This document shows, one piece after another, positions 51,679 through 59,247 of a DNA stretch of 64,000 nt. The translations under genes and the position numbers were made by a program. The stretch covers positions 2,852,001 through 2,916,000 of the forward strand of contig NZ_CP011273.1 of the NCBI RefSeq assembly GCF_001610895.1. Reading direction: 5' to 3'. The DNA is from Planctomyces sp. SH-PL62 (lineage in GTDB: Bacteria > Planctomycetota > Planctomycetia > Isosphaerales > Isosphaeraceae). The notes beneath the pieces are model-generated. The model worked only from the letters and a program-made list of their open reading frames with translations. It searched no databases and was not told where the DNA came from. The stretch's first letter is position 1. The number at the start of each line of letters is the position of its first letter.

Positions 51679-52419
51679 TCAAGACCCGTTGCGCCGGGCC
51701 TTCTTGCTCCCCTTGGACGCGGCTTTCGACCCGGCGGCGGGCTTCGCGGCCGGCTTCGGTTCGGTCGCCGGTTCCTCGGGCATCACCGACATGGCGGCGC
51801 CGGCCACCGCGCCGACGGCGGCGCCGGGAGCCATCTCGGAAAGCACGTCGGCGGTCGTCGGGGCCTTCGTCCGGCCCCCCTTGAGGGCCTGCGCCTCGTC
51901 CTGGGCGATCGACTGCGCGGCGGCCTTCACCGCCCCCACCACCGCGCCGGCGGCCATCGTGTCGAGGACCTCGCCGGCCTGGGAGACCAGCCCCGGGCCC
52001 TTCCGCGCGGCGGCTCCCTTCCGGGCCGAAGACTTGGTCGACGAGGCCGAACCGGCGGCCCGTCGCTTGGCCGACGAGGTCGCCCCACCGGCGTCGGCCT
52101 TGGCCTTCGGCCTGGGGGTGGGCTTGAGCTTGGATTCGGCCTGGGATTTCGCCCCGGTCTGGGATTTCGCCTCGGCCTTCGGCTTGGGGTCGGCCTTCGG
52201 GGATTCGGACTTGGTGGACTTGGCCTTCGCCGCGCCTTGGGAGGGAGTTCGGGTCTTCTGGGCAGGCATCGTGTCGTCTCCGGGGCGGTCGCCCTTGCTG
52301 GATGGGGAAGTTGCTGGATCGCTCAGGGCGCGGAGGTGCGCCCCTAGCCGAGACCGGACTTGCGCGATCGCCTGCCGGATCTCGGTCGGCGTGGCCGTTA
52401 CTCCTTTCCGAGGGCCCAT
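51679..52419 (-). CDS. DUF3618 protein with histone-H1-like Lys/Ala-rich middle
   Basis: A 246-residue protein. Residues 10-32 (TPTEIRQAIAQVRSRLGAHLRAL) match the short DUF3618 helix (EI..DI...R..L). A very basic Lys/Ala/Pro/Ser region follows (AKAKSTKSESPKADPKPKAEAK), similar in composition to histone H1/Hc1 tails. Then come two Ala/Gly-rich helices with repeated AAGAVVGAVKAAA and APGAAVGAVAGAA, and a Lys-rich end. The ATG at 52419 has GAAGGAGG 7 bases upstream, so I prefer it to the internal ATG at 52269. It overlaps the preceding DUF1469 gene by 22 bases, which suggests coupled translation. Confidence 0.75.
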   Translation of the reverse strand: MGPRKGVTATPTEIRQAIAQVRSRLGAHLRALSDPATSPSSKGDRPGDDTMPAQKTRTPSQGAAKAKSTKSESPKADPKPKAEAKSQTGAKSQAESKLKPTPRPKAKADAGGATSSAKRRAAGSASSTKSSARKGAAARKGPGLVSQAGEVLDTMAAGAVVGAVKAAAQSIAQDEAQALKGGRTKAPTTADVLSEMAPGAAVGAVAGAAMSVMPEEPATEPKPAAKPAAGSKAASKGSKKARRNGS

Positions 52420-52790
52420 TGGAGGTCCTCCTTCAGCGTCGCGAGGGTCTCCCGCGGGACCAGGTCGACCCCGGACAGCCGCCGGACGCCCGATGCCGCC
52501 AGGCCGGCGCCGGCCGCGCCGAGCAACCCGCCGACGAGGCCGTAGCAGCCCCAGAGCGGGAGCCGGGTCGCCCGGTGCAGGCCGTGGACCAGCGCCAGCG
52601 CGCCGAACAGGCCGCCGGTCGCCGCCAGGCCCGCGCCCACCCCGACCGAGGCCAGGGCGGGCGGGATCGTCGCGGCCGCCTGCCGGAACTCGCTCCGGAT
52701 CAGTTCCGCGTGCAGCGCCAGGAACTGCTCCGCATCGCGGGCGATCGGCTCGATCCGTTCGACCAGGGGGGGCGTCTCGTCGTTCGCCAA
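52398..52790 (-). CDS. DUF1469 / phage-holin-superfamily-like membrane protein
   Basis: A 130-residue protein with a cytosolic amphipathic helix (IARDAEQFLALHAELIRSEFRQAA), two transmembrane helices (about residues 50-75 and 85-110) and the family end LVPRETLATLKEDLQWALGKE. DUF1469 (YqjE-like) proteins occur with DUF3618/YqjD-like genes in envelope-stress operons, as here. I start at the TTG 52790, because GAGGAGG lies 8 bases before it. The upstream ATG at 52880 would add 30 arginine-rich residues. Confidence 0.75.
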   Translation of the reverse strand: MANDETPPLVERIEPIARDAEQFLALHAELIRSEFRQAAATIPPALASVGVGAGLAATGGLFGALALVHGLHRATRLPLWGCYGLVGGLLGAAGAGLAASGVRRLSGVDLVPRETLATLKEDLQWALGKE

Positions 52791-53337
52791 AACTCGATCC
52801 TCCTCGAACCTTCGGACTCGACGAGATAGCACAAGCAAGCGCCGTGCCGTTCGTCGCGAGCCGCTCACGTATTGCGACATGCAAATGTGAAAGGCCCTGC
52901 GAGCGACGAACGAGCCGGCGCCGGCCGGCCGGGCGGGCCGATTGCACCGGGCTCGTCGGGGCGGCCCCGGGCGTGCGGCCTCGAGATTTCTCGCAAGCGG
53001 GGGAGGGGGTCCGGTGAGCGGATGCCTTCCGAAGGCCGTCGACGCGAGGCGGCCGGCGGAGGTCCCGCCGCCCGACCACGGGGCCGAAGCCGGCGAGGCG
53101 GAGCGGGGCGAGATCCCGATCGTGGCGGGCTCGACGGGCCTCGTCCCGCCCGCCAGCGGCTCCCCGCGTTCTCCGCCCCTATGGGTCGTGGGTCATCACG
53201 AAGCCAACCCTCTTCTTACCCGCGACGGCCGTCGTCGCCGGCGTGCATCGGATGCGTAGGGGAACTTGTGGCTGCTGAAATCCGCTCGTCGATCGATTTG
53301 CGATGTTTTGTTGCTGTTGTGCGATATTGCGGGCCAG
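52791..53337. other. Gene-free stretch, GC-rich then AT-rich
   Basis: About 550 bases between divergent genes. Up to 53170 the sequence is extremely GC-rich with only arginine/proline-rich frames. From 53240 the GC content drops sharply up to the start of the PEP-CTERM gene. No RNA or gene was recognised. Confidence 0.5.
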
Positions 53338-53401
53338 TATGATTTCGATCTGCGTCGAATCGGTTAAAAAATGGCCGTTTAAAAGATGTCTCGTTTTAAC
53401 G
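53338..53401 (+). promoter_or_regulatory. AT-rich leader of the PEP-CTERM gene
   Basis: TATGAT (53338-53343) is a -10 candidate with TTGTGC 15 bases upstream. Further on, CGTTTAAAA (53376-53384) and TTTTAACG (53394-53401) form an inverted repeat with one bulged base just before the ribosome site AAGGGG. It may be an operator or a hairpin. Confidence 0.3.
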
Positions 53402-53417
53402 ATCAAGGGGCGTTCGC

Positions 53418-54252
53418 ATGAATCGGACGAAATTCATCGCCGCTTTTGCAGTCCTGTCCACGTTCGCCGGGATGTCGAGGGGGGCGGAAATCCTCGCGCC
53501 CGACGTGAGCATCAACGGTCTATCCCAGGCCGAGTTGAGCGTCAGTTGGTGGCAGTGGGCCATCTCCTATCCGGCCGGTTCCAATCCGGTGACGGACGCC
53601 ACCGGGGAATTCGCCTATCTCGGTGCGGATCAGGCCCCGGCCCCCCACCCCGGCGTATTCTTCCTCGCCGGCAACCTTGGCGATTCGAGTCCTCGCTCGG
53701 TCGCGATCCTTCCGGGCCAAACCCTCTTCATCCCGATCATCCCCGTCGTGTCGCCGATTCCCGTTTTTCGGGGCGGACGAAGCCGCGGTCCGGCAGGATG
53801 CGGCGGACACGATCGGGACGGCGAGCGGGCTTTTCGTGCGGATCGACGGCGTCGACGTGGCGCTCCCGCCGGGGGTCGCCAGCCTCCTCGATTTTCGCCA
53901 GCTCTCCCCCCCCGGAACCTTTCCCCTCACCTTCCCGGCCGACAACATCTATGGAGTGGACGAAGGGACGTATGAATCGGTCTCGGACGGCTACTGGGTG
54001 GCCCTCGCTCCGCTGGCCCCCGGAACCTATCAACTCGATTTCGGCGGCGCCGGGTCAGGGACGCCGCCGATCTATGGTCCGTTCTCCAATACTCAAACCT
54101 ACTTCATCACCGTCGTGCCCGAGCCTTCCTCGGTCGTCCTGTTGGGACTCGGAGCCGGACTGGGCGTCGTCGGGCTTCGTCGTCGGCACGCTCGCCCGAA
54201 GAAACCCCGGGGCGCGATGGAGGGGGAGATCATGGCGCCGCCTGGAAGATGA
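53418..54252 (+). pseudogene. PEP-CTERM-sorted exported protein, frameshifted
   Basis: The gene encodes a signal peptide (MNRTKFIAAFAVLSTFAGMSRGAE), a Trp-rich segment (LSQAELSVSWWQWAISYPAG) and, in a +1 frame from about 53760, FGADEAAVRQDAADTIGTA through to the sorting tail VPEPSSVVLLGLGAGLGVVGLRRRHAR. The frame change falls at ATTCCCGTTTTTCGGGG, where one surplus base explains it. Joined, the product is about 277 residues and fully plausible. PEP-CTERM proteins are processed by exosortase and usually linked to exopolysaccharide; no exosortase gene is in the window. It may be a real pseudogene or a sequence error. Confidence 0.75.
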
Positions 54253-54362
54253 GATCGGCGTCGACTTCCACCTCTTCGCATGGCGCTGTAACGTGTACTA
54301 GGGTCGACCTGAATGGGGACGCCGCAAGAGAGCCAGGGTCGAAGTCGATACGATCGGGAACC

Positions 54363-55898
54363 ATGCTCGCCAAGCTCTTTTCGTATACGCTCGTCGGGAT
54401 CGACGCCGCCCCGGTGGAGGTGGAGGTCGACGTATCGCCGGCGTCGATGCCCAAGACGGTGCTCGTCGGCCTGGCGGAGGTCGCCGTCAAGGAGAGCACC
54501 CACCGGGTCGAGCGGGCCCTGGTGAACTCCGGCTATCAGCGGCCGGCGGATCGCGTCGTGATCAACCTGGCGCCGGCCGATCTCAAGAAGGACGCGGGGG
54601 GCTTCGACCTGCCGATCGCGCTCGGCATCCTGGCGGGGAGCGGGCAGGTTTCGCTGGACCGGCCGGGGGACTTCGCGGTGATGGGCGAGCTGGCCCTGAC
54701 GGGGGAGACCCGGCCGATCAAGGGGGTCCTCTCGATGGTCCTCCGGGCCTCCGCCGAGGGCCGCGACGGCGTCGTGGTCCCCAGGGCCAACGCCGCCGAG
54801 GCGGCCGTGGTCGAGGGGATCGACGTCTACCCCGTCGGCAGCCTGGCCGAGGCCGTCGGCTTCCTCTCGGGCCAGCTCGACATGGACCCGGAGTCCGTGG
54901 ACCTGGACGCGATCTTCTCGCGATGCTCCCACATGGACGAGGACTTCGTCGACGTGAAGGGGCAGGACTACGCCAAGCGTGCCCTGCTGATCGCCGCGTC
55001 GGGAAATCACAACGTCCTGATGATCGGCCCGCCGGGCTCGGGGAAGACGCTCCTGGCCAAGCGGCTGCCGACGATCCTCCCCCCTCTCACGCCCGCCGAG
55101 AGCCTGGAGACGACGCGGATCTACAGCTCGATGGGAAGGCTTCAGCCGGGGCAGGCCCTGATGGCCGTCCGCCCCTTCTGCACGCCCCACCACTCGGTCA
55201 GCGACGCCGGCCTCGTCGGCGGCGGCAACCCGCCCCAGCCGGGACAGATTTCCATGTCCCACAAGGGGGTCCTGTTCCTCGACGAGATGCCCGAGTTCAA
55301 CCGCAAGACGCTGGAAGTCCTCCGCCAGCCGCTGGAGGAAGGCCACGTCACCATCAGCCGGGCGATGAACAGCGCCACGTTCCCGGCCGACTTCATCCTG
55401 GTCGCCGCCATGAACCCGTGCCCCTGCGGTTACCGGAGCGACCCGAGGCGGTCGTGCTCGTGCTCCCCGCCGCAGGTCGAGAAGTACCTGAGCCGGATCT
55501 CCGGCCCGCTGCTCGACCGGATCGACCTGCACGTCGAGGTCCCGGCGGTCCCCTTCACCCAGCTCGCCGAGATGCCGCCGGGTGCGACCTCGGCCCAGAT
55601 CCGCGAGCAGGTCCTGGAGGCCCGCGCCCGCCAGGCCAAACGCTTCGTCACCGAGGGGACCCTGGTCAACGGCCGGATGACCCCGCGCCAGCTCCGCAAA
55701 CACTGCAAGCTCAAGCCCGAAGCCATGAGCATCCTCAAGGCCGCGATGGAAGAACTCGGCCTCTCCGCCCGCGCCTACGACAAGGTGCTGCGCGTCGCCC
55801 GCACCATCGCCGACCTCGAAGCCTCCGACGAGATCCAGCCCCAGCACATCGCCGAAGCCGTCGGCTACCGCTCGCTCGACCGCAGCGTCTGGCTGTGA
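54363..55898 (+). CDS. comM: YifB/ComM-family Mg-chelatase-like AAA+ ATPase
   Basis: A complete 511-residue protein. The N-terminal ChlI domain (SYTLVGIDAAPVEVEVDVS...GLAEVAVKESTHRVERAL) is followed by the AAA+ core with Walker A GPPGSGKT (residues 222-229), Walker B VLFLDEMPEF and the zinc-finger-like insertion NPCPCGYRSDPRRSCSC. It ends in the Mg_chelatase C domain. ComM is a hexameric helicase for branch migration in natural transformation and recombination. The frame is open 5' of the ATG, but similarity begins at MLAKLFSYTL. No competence gene is adjacent. Confidence 0.95.
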   Translation: MLAKLFSYTLVGIDAAPVEVEVDVSPASMPKTVLVGLAEVAVKESTHRVERALVNSGYQRPADRVVINLAPADLKKDAGGFDLPIALGILAGSGQVSLDRPGDFAVMGELALTGETRPIKGVLSMVLRASAEGRDGVVVPRANAAEAAVVEGIDVYPVGSLAEAVGFLSGQLDMDPESVDLDAIFSRCSHMDEDFVDVKGQDYAKRALLIAASGNHNVLMIGPPGSGKTLLAKRLPTILPPLTPAESLETTRIYSSMGRLQPGQALMAVRPFCTPHHSVSDAGLVGGGNPPQPGQISMSHKGVLFLDEMPEFNRKTLEVLRQPLEEGHVTISRAMNSATFPADFILVAAMNPCPCGYRSDPRRSCSCSPPQVEKYLSRISGPLLDRIDLHVEVPAVPFTQLAEMPPGATSAQIREQVLEARARQAKRFVTEGTLVNGRMTPRQLRKHCKLKPEAMSILKAAMEELGLSARAYDKVLRVARTIADLEASDEIQPQHIAEAVGYRSLDRSVWL

Positions 55899-55990
55899 AT
55901 TCAGCGGTCCACTCCCGGTCGGCCGACGCGACAGAGGCCGTCGAGACTCCTCACTCGACTCCACCGAGTTCCTGGGGAAGACCTTCGTGT

Positions 55991-56086
55991 GGCACGGGTT
56001 CCGCGAACCCGTGGACCGGCCGGAGATTGGGACGACGGCTCGGGAGCGGCCCGACGCCGATCCACGGGTTCGGAGAACCCGTGGCA
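55991..56086. repeat. Pair of family B palindromes forming a MITE-like unit
   Basis: CACGGGTTC-CGC-GAACCCGTG (55993-56013) and CCACGGGTTC-GGA-GAACCCGTGG (56062-56084) lie 48 bases apart. The outer edges GGCACGGG (55991) and CCCGTGGCAC (to about 56087) are inverted to one another, so the whole 96-base unit has terminal inverted repeats. The rest of the 55899-56290 gap holds no gene. Confidence 0.8.
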
Positions 56087-56290
56087 CCCTGATCGCCGTC
56101 TCTCGTCCCCCTCGAGGTGGTGGTGTTAAGTGAGGAGTGTCTCGCCGTCGTGTGCGCCGGCCCTGGCGGGAGGGGGGGGGCGGTCGTTGCATCGTCGGTC
56201 CGGGGGGATTCTACTAGGGACCATTAGGGCAGCCCGCTCGCGAGGCCGCCGACCGGTCTTTGGTGGTGGTCGATAACGGCGAGGCGACTC

Positions 56291-57202
56291 ATGCACGGGA
56301 CGAGGCGGCGATTTTTGGCGACGGGGGCCGTAGCGACGGCCTCGATGCTTCTGCGTTCTTCGAGGGGGGCGGCCGAGGTTCGCGCGGAGGTCCTGGACGA
56401 GGACCTGCCGCCGCCTCGCTACACGCTCGCCATGAACATCGAGATCATGTTCCCCGGTGGGATGCCCCATGCGCAACGGATCGCCGAGGTGGCCGGCTGC
56501 GGCGCGAAGCATTACGGCTTCTGGGATTACGTCGGCAAGGACCTCGACGCCATGCTGGAGGCCCAGCACAAGCACGGCCTGACCTGCGTGAGCATGACCG
56601 GCGCGCCGAAGACCGGCTGGTCCACCGGGCTGACCAAATCCGGCGAGGAGGCCGCCTTCCTCGAGGACTTCGAAGGAGCCTGCGCGGCCGCCAGGCGATT
56701 CGGCGCCGAGAACCTCATCACCTTCGTCGGACGCATCCAGCCCGAGATTCCCTGGGAGACCCAGCGCGCCCAGATCATCGCCGGCCTGAAGAAGGCCGGG
56801 CCGATCGCCGAGAAGTACGGGGTTTATCTCACGCTCGAACCGCTCAACCGCGTCGAGTCGCCCCAGATGGCCATGATCACCGCCCGCGACGCCTTCGACT
56901 TCGCCGCCGAGGCCGGCCATCCCCGCGTGAAGGTCGATTTCGACATCTACCACCGCCAACTCGGCGAGGGCAACGTCACATCGATGCTCACCGAGGGCCT
57001 CCAGGCCGGCCATATCCACTTCGTCGAGGTCGGCGCAGTCCCCGGCCGCAAGGAGCCCGGCACCGGCGAACTCGATTACCGGTTCGTCTTCAACCGCCTC
57101 CGCCAGCTCGGCTACTCCGGCGCCATCGGCATGGAGCACGGCACGACCCAGACCCCCCAGTACGCCTGGGAGACCGTCCGCCGGCTCGCCGGCCTGGCCT
57201 GA
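56291..57202 (+). CDS. Tat-exported hydroxypyruvate-isomerase-like TIM-barrel protein
   Basis: A 303-residue protein. The Tat signal is TRRRFLATGAVATASMLL (residues 4-21). The xylose-isomerase-like barrel shows YLTLEPLNRVESP (Glu ligand), VKVDFDIYHRQLGEGNV (Asp, His) and the Hyi pattern GHIHFVEVGAVPGRKEPGTGELDY with a C-terminal GMEHG (second Glu). Hyi interconverts hydroxypyruvate and tartronate semialdehyde. Export of such an enzyme is typical for planctomycetes but its substrate outside the cytoplasm is unknown. GGCGAGG lies before the ATG. Confidence 0.9.
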   Translation: MHGTRRRFLATGAVATASMLLRSSRGAAEVRAEVLDEDLPPPRYTLAMNIEIMFPGGMPHAQRIAEVAGCGAKHYGFWDYVGKDLDAMLEAQHKHGLTCVSMTGAPKTGWSTGLTKSGEEAAFLEDFEGACAAARRFGAENLITFVGRIQPEIPWETQRAQIIAGLKKAGPIAEKYGVYLTLEPLNRVESPQMAMITARDAFDFAAEAGHPRVKVDFDIYHRQLGEGNVTSMLTEGLQAGHIHFVEVGAVPGRKEPGTGELDYRFVFNRLRQLGYSGAIGMEHGTTQTPQYAWETVRRLAGLA

Positions 57203-57359
57203 ACCAACCGCGGGAGCGACGGGGACGCCCGTCGCGCGGCCGCGTTTCGGCTTCTGGAATCGGGGCGATCTGGTAGAATCGGCCGCCTAGTCGGAATCGG
57301 AGCGTGGACGCCGACGGGAGGTTCGGGGGGCGGTCGTTTTCGGGACGGCCGTCGGCCGA

Positions 57360-57365
57360 TATAAT
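57360..57365 (+). promoter_or_regulatory. Consensus -10 box before the response regulator
   Basis: A perfect TATAAT. The expected -35 position holds TTTTCG, a poor match. A second candidate, the extended -10 TGGTAGAAT (57271-57279), lies further upstream. The leader to the chosen TTG would be about 90 nt. Confidence 0.4.
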
Positions 57366-57462
57366 GTTCGGGAGTCGTCGCGCCGCGATGCGACGTTTCC
57401 CTCGGTCGAGTCGGCGGTTCGGCCTCGGCGACGGTCTGGGGATCCCTCTGCGAGGTTCAGCC

Positions 57463-57927
57463 TTGGAAGATCAGAAAGCCCGCCCCAAAATCGTGATCGC
57501 CGACGACAACCCCCAGAACGTCGAGCTCCTGGAAGCCTATCTGGGGGACGTCGATTGCGAGATCCGCACGGCGCGCGACGGCGAGGAGACGTTGCAGGTG
57601 GTCGAGGAGTTCAAGCCCGACCTCCTGCTGCTCGACGTCATGATGCCGAGGCTCTCCGGGTTCGAGGTCTGCCGCAAGCTGCGGACCATCCCCGAGACCA
57701 AGGACCTCCTCATCCTGATGGTCACGGCGCTTAACGAGGCGTCCGACTTCGAGCGCGGGGTGCAGGCCGGGACCGACGACTTCCTGACCAAGCCCGTCAA
57801 CAAGGTCGAGTTGCTCTGCCGCATCCGCAGCCTGCTGCGGGTGAGCCACCTGGAGAACCAGCTCGAACGGACGCTGGCCTACCTCGCCGAGTTCGAGTCG
57901 GCCAGTCGCGCCACCGAGGGGTCATGA
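57463..57927 (+). CDS. Single-domain response regulator (CheY-like)
   Basis: A 154-residue receiver protein: IVIADDNPQNVELLEAYLG (acidic pocket), LLLLDVMMPRLSGFEVC with the phospho-acceptor Asp, MVTALNE (Thr switch) and FLTKPVNKVELL (Lys). A 25-residue helical tail follows; no output domain. I chose the TTG at 57463 because GCGAGG lies 9 bases upstream and the family starts here. An ATG at 57388 is an alternative. Its stop overlaps the next start codon in ATGA, so translation of the rRNA methyltransferase is coupled. No kinase is adjacent. Confidence 0.85.
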   Translation: MEDQKARPKIVIADDNPQNVELLEAYLGDVDCEIRTARDGEETLQVVEEFKPDLLLLDVMMPRLSGFEVCRKLRTIPETKDLLILMVTALNEASDFERGVQAGTDDFLTKPVNKVELLCRIRSLLRVSHLENQLERTLAYLAEFESASRATEGS

Positions 57928-59141
57928 CCACGGCTTCGCCGTCGTCTTCGTCGCCGGTGAGGGTGGTCGTCAAGCCGAAGCGGGTCCGGCCGCTGTTCGC
58001 GGGGCATCCCTGGGTCTTCGCCCAGTCGATCGCGCGCGTCGAGGGCTCGCCGGAGCCGGGCGACGAGGTCGTGGTCGTCAGCCACGAGGGGGCGTTCGTG
58101 GCGCGCGGGCTGTTCAACCCGTCGAGCGCCATCCGGGTGCGGCTCTACCGCTGGGACGACGCGCCGCTGGACGCCGCGTTCTGGAGGTCCCGGCTGGAAT
58201 CGGCCGTCGGGCTCCGTCGCGACGTGCTGAAGCTCGACGCCGAGGACGCCGCCTATCGGCTCGTCTTCAGCGAGGGGGACGGCCTCTCGGGACTGACCGT
58301 CGACCGCTACGGCCGTCGGCTGGTCGTCCTGTTTTCCAGCCTGGCGCTGCATCGCCGCCGGGACGTCATCCTGGCCGCCCTCCGCGACCTCACCGGGGCC
58401 GAGGGGCTCCTCGCCCGTCCCGACCGCGCGGTGGCCCGCGAGGAAGGGCTCGACGCCAGCGACGTCCTGATCGTCGGCGAGCTTTCGGACGGTCCCGAGA
58501 CGGTCGTCGAGAACGGCCTGTCCTTCCAGGTCGACCTGCTCCACGGCCAGAAGACCGGCTTCTACTGCGACCAGCGAGAGAACCGCCGGGCCGTCGCCCG
58601 ATACTGCGAGGGCCGGCGCGTGCTCGACCTGTTCAGCTTCACCGGCGGGTTCGCCCTCAACGCGGCCCGCCACGGCGGCGCGGCGAGCGTGCTGGCCGTC
58701 GACAGCTCGGCCCCCGCGCTGGCGACGGCTCGCGAGAACGCGCGGCTCAACGGCGTGGCGAACGTCGAGTTCGAGCAAGGGGACGTGCCGAAGGTCCTGG
58801 AACGCCTGCACGCCGCGGGGGAGCGGTTCGACGTGGTGGTGTGCGACCCTCCCAAGTACGCCGGGCACGCCCGCGACCTGGCTCCCGCGCTCGGAGCGTA
58901 CGCCCGGCTCAACCGCGCGGCGGTCGGCGTCCTGGCCCCCGGCGGCTTGCTCGCCACCTGCTCCTGCTCGGGGCTCGTCGATCGCTCGACCTTCCGCGAC
59001 GTGCTGGCCGACGTCGCCGGCCAGGCCCGCCGCCCCATCCAGATCCTCGAACAGCGCGGCCAGGGGCCCGACCACCCGGTCTCCGCGGCTTGTCCGGAGA
59101 CCGACTACCTCAAGTGTTTCGTCGCCCGAGTCGGGGCCTGA
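57924..59141 (+). CDS. rlmI: RlmI-like 23S rRNA (cytosine-C5) methyltransferase
   Basis: A 405-residue SAM-dependent methyltransferase. An N-terminal PUA domain (RPLFAGHPWVFAQSIARVEG) precedes the EEHEE-like middle part and the methylase domain with VLDLFSFTGGFALNAARHG (SAM loop), DVVVCDPPKYAG (catalytic region), and ATCSCSGLVDRSTF (nucleophile Cys region). RlmI methylates C1962 of 23S rRNA in E. coli. It overlaps the response regulator by four bases. The gene end is covered by a strong hairpin. Confidence 0.92.
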   Translation: MTTASPSSSSPVRVVVKPKRVRPLFAGHPWVFAQSIARVEGSPEPGDEVVVVSHEGAFVARGLFNPSSAIRVRLYRWDDAPLDAAFWRSRLESAVGLRRDVLKLDAEDAAYRLVFSEGDGLSGLTVDRYGRRLVVLFSSLALHRRRDVILAALRDLTGAEGLLARPDRAVAREEGLDASDVLIVGELSDGPETVVENGLSFQVDLLHGQKTGFYCDQRENRRAVARYCEGRRVLDLFSFTGGFALNAARHGGAASVLAVDSSAPALATARENARLNGVANVEFEQGDVPKVLERLHAAGERFDVVVCDPPKYAGHARDLAPALGAYARLNRAAVGVLAPGGLLATCSCSGLVDRSTFRDVLADVAGQARRPIQILEQRGQGPDHPVSAACPETDYLKCFVARVGA

Positions 59142-59180
59142 ACGGCTCGGCGCGACGGGGCGGCGGTCGGTCCGCGCATG

Positions 59181-59211
59181 GCGAAGGCCCGGAGGAAATC
59201 CGGGCCTTCGC
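59181..59211. terminator. Perfect 13-bp bidirectional terminator hairpin
   Basis: GCGAAGGCCCGGA (59181-59193) and its exact complement (59199-59211) enclose GGAAA. It lies 40 bases after rlmI and 37 bases beyond the stop of the convergent gene at 59248. Confidence 0.7.
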
Positions 59212-59247
59212 GGATGGACGTCGGGTTCCGAGCGGTCCGATCGACGG

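Noticed and set aside
53179-53406. 75-residue minus-strand frame in the AT-rich stretch upstream of the PEP-CTERM gene
   Set aside because: Codon usage is unlike the genome, there is no ribosome site and the frame overlaps the probable promoter; low GC alone makes such frames likely.
57214-57233. GCGACGGG-GACG-CCCGTCGC hairpin as another guanidine-II hairpin
   Set aside because: The loop is GACG rather than ACGR, it stands alone, and it directly follows a gene end, so it is more likely terminator-like.
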